Shown one piece after another: positions 61,044 to 64,000 of a DNA stretch of 64,000 nt. The DNA is from Flavobacterium pectinovorum (GTDB lineage Bacteria; Bacteroidota; Bacteroidia; Flavobacteriales; Flavobacteriaceae), in NCBI RefSeq assembly GCF_900142715.1, contig NZ_FRBX01000002.1, positions 682,001 to 746,000 of the forward strand, read 5' to 3'. The notes beneath the pieces were generated by a model. That model was not told the DNA's origin. It saw only the letters and a program-made list of their open reading frames with translations, and did no database searches. The number at the start of each line of letters is the position of its first letter. The first letter of the stretch is position 1. A program made the position numbers and the translations under genes.

Positions 61044-61775
61044 CTATTTTTTAGAAGCAGAATAAATGGTTGCAACTCCAAACGTTTGTGGCATAGCCAC
61101 AACATCTATAAACCCAATTTTTCTCAAAATATTGTTTAACGCTTCTCCATAAGGAAAAACAGCAGCCGATTCAGACAAATATCCATAAGCTGAATTATCT
61201 TTAGAGAATAACTTTCCTATAACGGGAAGTATGTTTTTTGTATAGAATTTATATCCTTGTTTATAAGGTGTTTTATCTGGTACCGAAGTTTCTAAGATAA
61301 CAAAAACACCATTTGGTTTTAAAACTCTTAAAATTTCTGCGAAACCTTTTTCTAAATTCTCAAAGTTTCGAACTCCAAAACCAACAGTAATTGCGTCAAA
61401 ATAATTATCTTCAAAAGGTATGCTTTCTGAATCCCCTAAAACTAAATCAATAACATTTGATAGTTTTTTTTCTTCTACTTTCTTTTTTCCCACCTCAAGC
61501 ATTCCTGCAGAAATATCCAGGCCTATAATTTTTTCAGCATTAGTTTGTGTCATTAAAATAGCAAGATCACCGGTTCCTGTCGCAATGTCAAGAATGATTT
61601 TTGGCTTTTTATCAGAAACTATTTTCAATACTTTTTTTCGCCATTTAATATCAATTCCAAAAGAAATTACGCGGTTTAAATTATCATAGTTTCCAGAGAT
61701 AGTATCAAACATTTGGGCAACTTGTTCTTTTTTGCCTAGTGTAGAGTCTTTATATGGGGTTACCTTTTCAGTCAT
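61044..61775 (-). CDS. ubiE: Demethylmenaquinone/ubiquinone C-methyltransferase
   Basis: The 243-residue SAM-dependent methyltransferase has the UbiE signatures: [20 protein letters not shown], motif I as [13 protein letters not shown], and [20 protein letters not shown] with RNFENLEKG. In a Flavobacterium it makes menaquinone from demethylmenaquinone. It is co-transcribed with porT. Confidence 0.95.
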   Translation of the reverse strand: MTEKVTPYKDSTLGKKEQVAQMFDTISGNYDNLNRVISFGIDIKWRKKVLKIVSDKKPKIILDIATGTGDLAILMTQTNAEKIIGLDISAGMLEVGKKKVEEKKLSNVIDLVLGDSESIPFEDNYFDAITVGFGVRNFENLEKGFAEILRVLKPNGVFVILETSVPDKTPYKQGYKFYTKNILPVIGKLFSKDNSAYGYLSESAAVFPYGEALNNILRKIGFIDVVAMPQTFGVATIYSASKK

Positions 61776-61889
61776 TATTTTTTATTTACGCAAATATAAT
61801 ACAATCTGACTTAACTGTTATGGGTTTTTTAATTTGTAAATCAAATGTTTCAGAAAAAGATTTTTAAGCTAACAATTGTCTTTTGCTTA

Positions 61890-61937
61890 TCACGGAAAGT
61901 GGGTATTGTGAAAAAATCACGGAAAGTGGGTATTGTG
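61890..61937 (+). repeat. Perfect 21-nt direct repeat with A6 spacer
   Basis: TCACGGAAAGTGGGTATTGT followed by G occurs at 61890-61910 and again at 61917-61937, separated by AAAAAA (period 27). The end of the second copy supplies a TTG at the right distance for a -33 element. Confidence 0.9.
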
Positions 61938-61963
61938 GCAACAAGATTTTATTGTCACTTTTG
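61933..61963 (+). promoter_or_regulatory. Candidate promoter downstream of the 21-nt repeats
   Basis: TTG at 61933-61935, a 20-base spacer, and CACTTTTG at 61956-61963 (one mismatch to TAnnTTTG). It lies directly after the repeats, as expected for an activator-controlled promoter. Confidence 0.4.
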
Positions 61964-62018
61964 TCCTATAAAAATATTAAAATTTTTAATGATTAATAGT
62001 TGTTGTGACTCAAATCAA

Positions 62019-62304
62019 ATGAATACTTTTTTTGTGCTGGTAATTTCATTTGTTCTTGTAGGTAGTTTTGAAAGTATTATTTTTAATGATACTATTTTTT
62101 AAAGCGCAAAATACGTTCTTAGGATTAAATTTGTTTTTGGAAATTTTAATTTTCTTGTCTTTAATACCTTCGTGGTATTTGGTATTAAAGACCCCATTTT
62201 TTGAGATTTATTCTCAGAAAAACAATTCATTTATAACAATAGTTTTCAATTGTTTAACAATTGTAAATTTTACGTCATGTTATCAAATACTATTTCTTGA
62301 ATAA
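62019..62304 (+). pseudogene. Possible small membrane protein, frame broken by a T tract
   Basis: ATG 62019 opens 27 hydrophobic residues (MNTFFVLVISFVLVGSFESI) and stops at 62102, right after a run of six T. The +1 frame continues from there with two more hydrophobic segments (FLEILIFLSLIPSWYLVL and FITIVFNCLTIVNFTSCYQI) to 62304. Removing one T would give one protein of about 94 residues with three membrane helices. It may be a frameshifted gene, a sequencing error or chance. No family is recognised. Confidence 0.3.
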
Positions 62305-62334
62305 GTCCTAAGCTAGAAATCATTTTTTATTAAA

Positions 62335-62364
62335 GACATCCTCATTTTTTGGGGATGTTTTTTA
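62335..62364 (+). terminator. Terminator, mainly + strand
   Basis: ACATCCTC pairs with GGGGATGT (one G-T pair) around ATTTTTT, followed by TTTTTTATTTT on the + strand. No ordinary gene lies upstream on that strand, so it points to a short transcript. It may also serve folA on the other strand. Confidence 0.65.
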
Positions 62365-62366
62365 TT

Positions 62367-62849
62367 TTATCTTTTAATGTAAGTTTCGTAAGTGTAATCA
62401 TAAAGATGTTTTTCATCTTTAAAATTTTCTTCAGATTCAACCAACAGCCAATCGCTTTCATTAATTTTAGGAAAAAATGCATCAGCTTCAAAAGTATGAT
62501 GAACCTTTGTGATTTCTATAATGTCAGTATATTGCAAACCTAAGTTATAAATTTCTCCTCCACCAATAATGTATGAGTCTTCGTTTTCAGGACATATAGC
62601 AATTGCTTTTTCAATGCTATTTACAACAATGCAACCATCGGGGTTGTAGTTTTCCTGGCGCGTTATAACAATATGGGTTCTGTTGGGTAATGGCTTTGGA
62701 AAACTTTCAAAAGTCTTTCTTCCCATAATAATGTGATGACCGGTTGTAAGTTCCTTGAATCTTTTAAAATCATTTGGTAAATGCCAAACGAGTTCATTAT
62801 TTTTTCCAAGCGCATTATTTTCGGCTACAGCCGCTATCATTATAAGCAT
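62367..62849 (-). CDS. folA: Dihydrofolate reductase
   Basis: The 160 residues contain the DHFR landmarks: IAAVAENNALGKNNELVWHL, the acidic residue of LPNDFKRFKELT, HIIMGRKTFESFPKPLPNR, and IIGGGEIYNLGL. It reduces dihydrofolate to tetrahydrofolate with NADPH. Thymidylate synthase, which generates dihydrofolate, lies about 0.9 kb upstream on the same strand, with a 2TM gene between. Confidence 0.96.
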   Translation of the reverse strand: MLIMIAAVAENNALGKNNELVWHLPNDFKRFKELTTGHHIIMGRKTFESFPKPLPNRTHIVITRQENYNPDGCIVVNSIEKAIAICPENEDSYIIGGGEIYNLGLQYTDIIEITKVHHTFEADAFFPKINESDWLLVESEENFKDEKHLYDYTYETYIKR

Positions 62850-62857
62850 CGTATAAA

Positions 62858-63202
62858 CTAAATTTTGTTATCTGTATCCTCGTTGATTTTTGATTCTAAT
62901 TGACTAATTCTTTTTTGTTGTAAAGCAACAAGTCTGTCAATTTGTTCTCTTTCCCACTTTTTATTCATAAATCTGTCTGTAATGTAGACTTTTATAAAAT
63001 GCAGAATAAAAATGAAGAGCCATATCGTTATGCCCCAGATACACCAATTTTGATCTGTGTTGGCACCAAAACCAAAAAACCTATTTGCTATAAATAAAAA
63101 TAGACTCCCTATTAAAAAAAGAACAAAATGAAAATAAAGAACTTTCTTTTGTCTTAATCTTCTTCTGGCATATTCGTATTGTTCGTGCGCTTCTTTTTCC
63201 AT
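62858..63202 (-). CDS. 2TM-domain membrane protein
   Basis: The 114-residue protein has an N-terminal helix (EQYEYARRRLRQKKVLYFHF), two membrane helices (VLFLIGSLFLFIANRFFGF and WGITIWLFIFILHFIKVYI) and a C-terminal coiled coil (ALQQKRISQLESKINEDTD). This is the 2TM domain family seen in Bacteroidetes, sometimes fused to LytTR histidine kinases. It lies 8 bp before folA. A candidate promoter is TTG (63246-63248) and TAACTTTA (63221-63228) on the - strand with a 17-base spacer. Confidence 0.82.
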   Translation of the reverse strand: MEKEAHEQYEYARRRLRQKKVLYFHFVLFLIGSLFLFIANRFFGFGANTDQNWCIWGITIWLFIFILHFIKVYITDRFMNKKWEREQIDRLVALQQKRISQLESKINEDTDNKI

Positions 63203-63440
63203 AAGATATAAATGAGGTCATAAAGTTAAAATTTATTTTGAAATTCAACAATTTGAAGCGTGGAATATTTCGTTAAAAACAACTGTTTAATTCTAATTGC
63301 TAAAAAAAATAGTATTAAAATTATAGATATGATTAAAATTACACGCGCTTTTTGTTATTGTCACAAATCGCTTTAGTATGTGTCTAATGTAAGAATGATT
63401 TTGTGTAATTTAGGTGTATAAATCTAAAAATTAAATAGTT

Positions 63441-63737
63441 ATGTCTTTAAAGAAGCAATTTATCAAAACAAAACCAGTTTGTAAGGTTACATTTTCTGTA
63501 GAAGCAAAAGATGCAAGTTCAGCTGCTGTAGTTGGAGATTTTAATAATTGGAATGCCGAAGAAGGAACTTTAAGCAAGTTAAAAAACGGGACTTTTAAAG
63601 CTACTTATGACTTAGTAAAAGATGCAATTTACGAGTTTAAATACGTAATCGATGGAAGCTATGTTAACGATCCTGAAGCAGATTCATACAAATGGAATGA
63701 TTTTGCAGGAAGTGAAAATAGTGTTTTGGTAGTATAA
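63441..63737 (+). CDS. Isoamylase-N/glycogen-binding (CBM48) domain protein
   Basis: The 98-residue protein is a single early-set CBM48-type sandwich: CKVTFSVEAKDASSAAVVGD, FNNWNAEEGTLSKLKNGTF, AIYEFKYVIDGSYVNDPEAD. The core VGDFNNWN and YEFKYVIDG are those of AMPK-beta and isoamylase N-terminal domains. With no enzyme domain attached it may bind glycogen or recruit a partner. It converges with thyA across a shared terminator. Confidence 0.87.
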   Translation: MSLKKQFIKTKPVCKVTFSVEAKDASSAAVVGDFNNWNAEEGTLSKLKNGTFKATYDLVKDAIYEFKYVIDGSYVNDPEADSYKWNDFAGSENSVLVV

Positions 63738-63775
63738 AAAAATCCGCTTAAAATTAATTTTAAGCGGATTTTTTT
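63736..63775. terminator. Bidirectional terminator between the CBM48 gene and thyA
   Basis: AATCCGCTTAAAA and TTTTAAGCGGATT form a perfect 13-bp stem around TTAA, with an A tract before and a T tract after, so it works for both convergent genes. Confidence 0.92.
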
Positions 63776-63777
63776 AT

Positions 63778-64000
63778 TTATACAGCAACACTTCCTTTTA
63801 TACCTGCATGTGGTTCATAATCAACAAGTGTAAAATCGTCATAATCAAAATCAAAAATGTTTTTAATCGCAGGATTTAAAATCATTTTTGGTAATGGTTT
63901 TGGATCGCGCGTTAGTTGTAATTCTAATTGCTCAAAATGATTGTTGTAAATGTGCGCATCTCCAAAAGTATGAATAAATTCACCCGCTTCAAGATCACAA
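63778..64000 (-). CDS. thyA: Thymidylate synthase (C-terminal part only)
   Basis: The - strand reads 73 residues to a stop at 63778-63780, and the frame runs off the window. [28 protein letters not shown] and the ending [14 protein letters not shown] match the C-terminal region of ThyA, including the HxY motif that binds dUMP and the terminal Ala-Val. It makes dTMP from dUMP and leaves dihydrofolate for folA, encoded just downstream on the same strand. Confidence 0.93.
   Translation of the reverse strand, partial: CDLEAGEFIHTFGDAHIYNNHFEQLELQLTRDPKPLPKMILNPAIKNIFDFDYDDFTLVDYEPHAGIKGSVAV

Larger units (their letters stand above)
61776..62366. other. 590-bp intergenic region with direct repeats, promoter and terminator
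   Basis: Between ubiE and folA there is no long gene. It holds a perfect 21-nt direct repeat (61890-61937), a plausible + strand promoter (TTG 61933-61935, 20-base spacer, CACTTTTG 61956-61963), two overlapping small hydrophobic frames, and a + strand terminator (62335-62364). This looks like a short independent transcription unit. Confidence 0.5.

Noticed and set aside
61890..61937. Possible CRISPR array
   Set aside because: There are only two 21-nt repeats with a 6-nt A spacer, no further units and no cas genes.
61845..62018. Start of an 85-residue frame reading through the 21-nt repeats
   Set aside because: It reads through the repeats and the candidate promoter as protein, and has no signal or known domain. 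Only its last 27 residues, from ATG 62019, are considered further.

Overview
The window looks like a chromosomal segment of a Flavobacterium species (Bacteroidetes), close to the F. johnsoniae type. The DNA is AT-rich. Many intergenic regions carry the Bacteroidetes -7 promoter box TAnnTTTG instead of E. coli-type promoters, and few genes have a Shine-Dalgarno sequence. Several gene sets are typical of Flavobacteriia: tandem DUF4249 lipoproteins with a TonB-dependent receptor, an XrtF exosortase pair, a short RpoD of about 290 residues, mevalonate-pathway genes, a TamL-type lipoprotein and a PorT/SprT-like protein. I found no tRNA, rRNA, CRISPR array, phage or intact insertion sequence.

Layout. 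1-5.2 kb: a FadL-like barrel (cut by the window edge), an LptC-like lipoprotein, a small membrane protein, a CorC/HlyC-type CBS protein and a SurA/PpiD-like isomerase, all on the + strand. 5.5-8.4 kb: an unknown protein, then a GHMP kinase and class II HMG-CoA reductase on the - strand. 8.5-15.9 kb (+): a DPP IV-type peptidase, two POT peptide transporters, a secreted thioredoxin and two tandem copies of it that have lost the CxxC site. 15.9-20.7 kb (-): surE, a small membrane protein, lpxB, an NlpC/P60 lipoprotein and comEC. 20.9-25.8 kb: a tail-specific protease, a secreted DNA/RNA endonuclease, rpe and rpoD. 25.9-35.5 kb: an accessory-looking locus with a plug-domain secreted protein, two DUF4249 lipoproteins, an STN-type TonB receptor, an unknown secreted protein and an HTH regulator, divergent from a CDP-alcohol phosphatidyltransferase. 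35.6-39.5 kb (-): pnp, rpsO, a MORN-variant protein and a GAF/fRMsr-like protein. 39.6-44.4 kb (+): xrtF with its associated gene, a HYC_CC_PP - TonB receptor - heavy-metal-associated protein operon, and a DedA protein. 44.6-51.9 kb (-): the elongasome genes mreB, mreC, mreD, mrdA (PBP2) and rodA, with purH upstream. 52-57 kb: an FtsX/MacB permease, a small XRE regulator between two palindromic repeat clusters, a lipoprotein, accD and fbaA. 57-64 kb: tamL, an rRNA/tRNA methyltransferase, porT/sprT, ubiE, a repeat-bearing intergenic region, folA, a 2TM protein, a glycogen-binding-domain protein and the 3' end of thyA.

Most of the window is housekeeping: envelope biogenesis, cell shape, RNA turnover, nucleotide and folate synthesis, and isoprenoid entry. 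The least explained parts are: the DUF4249/STN-TonB locus with a repeated GCGATAAT motif between its regulator and the divergent gene; the triplicated thioredoxin genes; the 590-bp region at 61.8-62.4 kb, with a perfect 21-nt direct repeat just upstream of a plausible promoter; and several families of interspersed palindromic repeats, one pair of which brackets a small HTH gene. Assignments come from reading motifs and domain architecture by eye; no database search was run.
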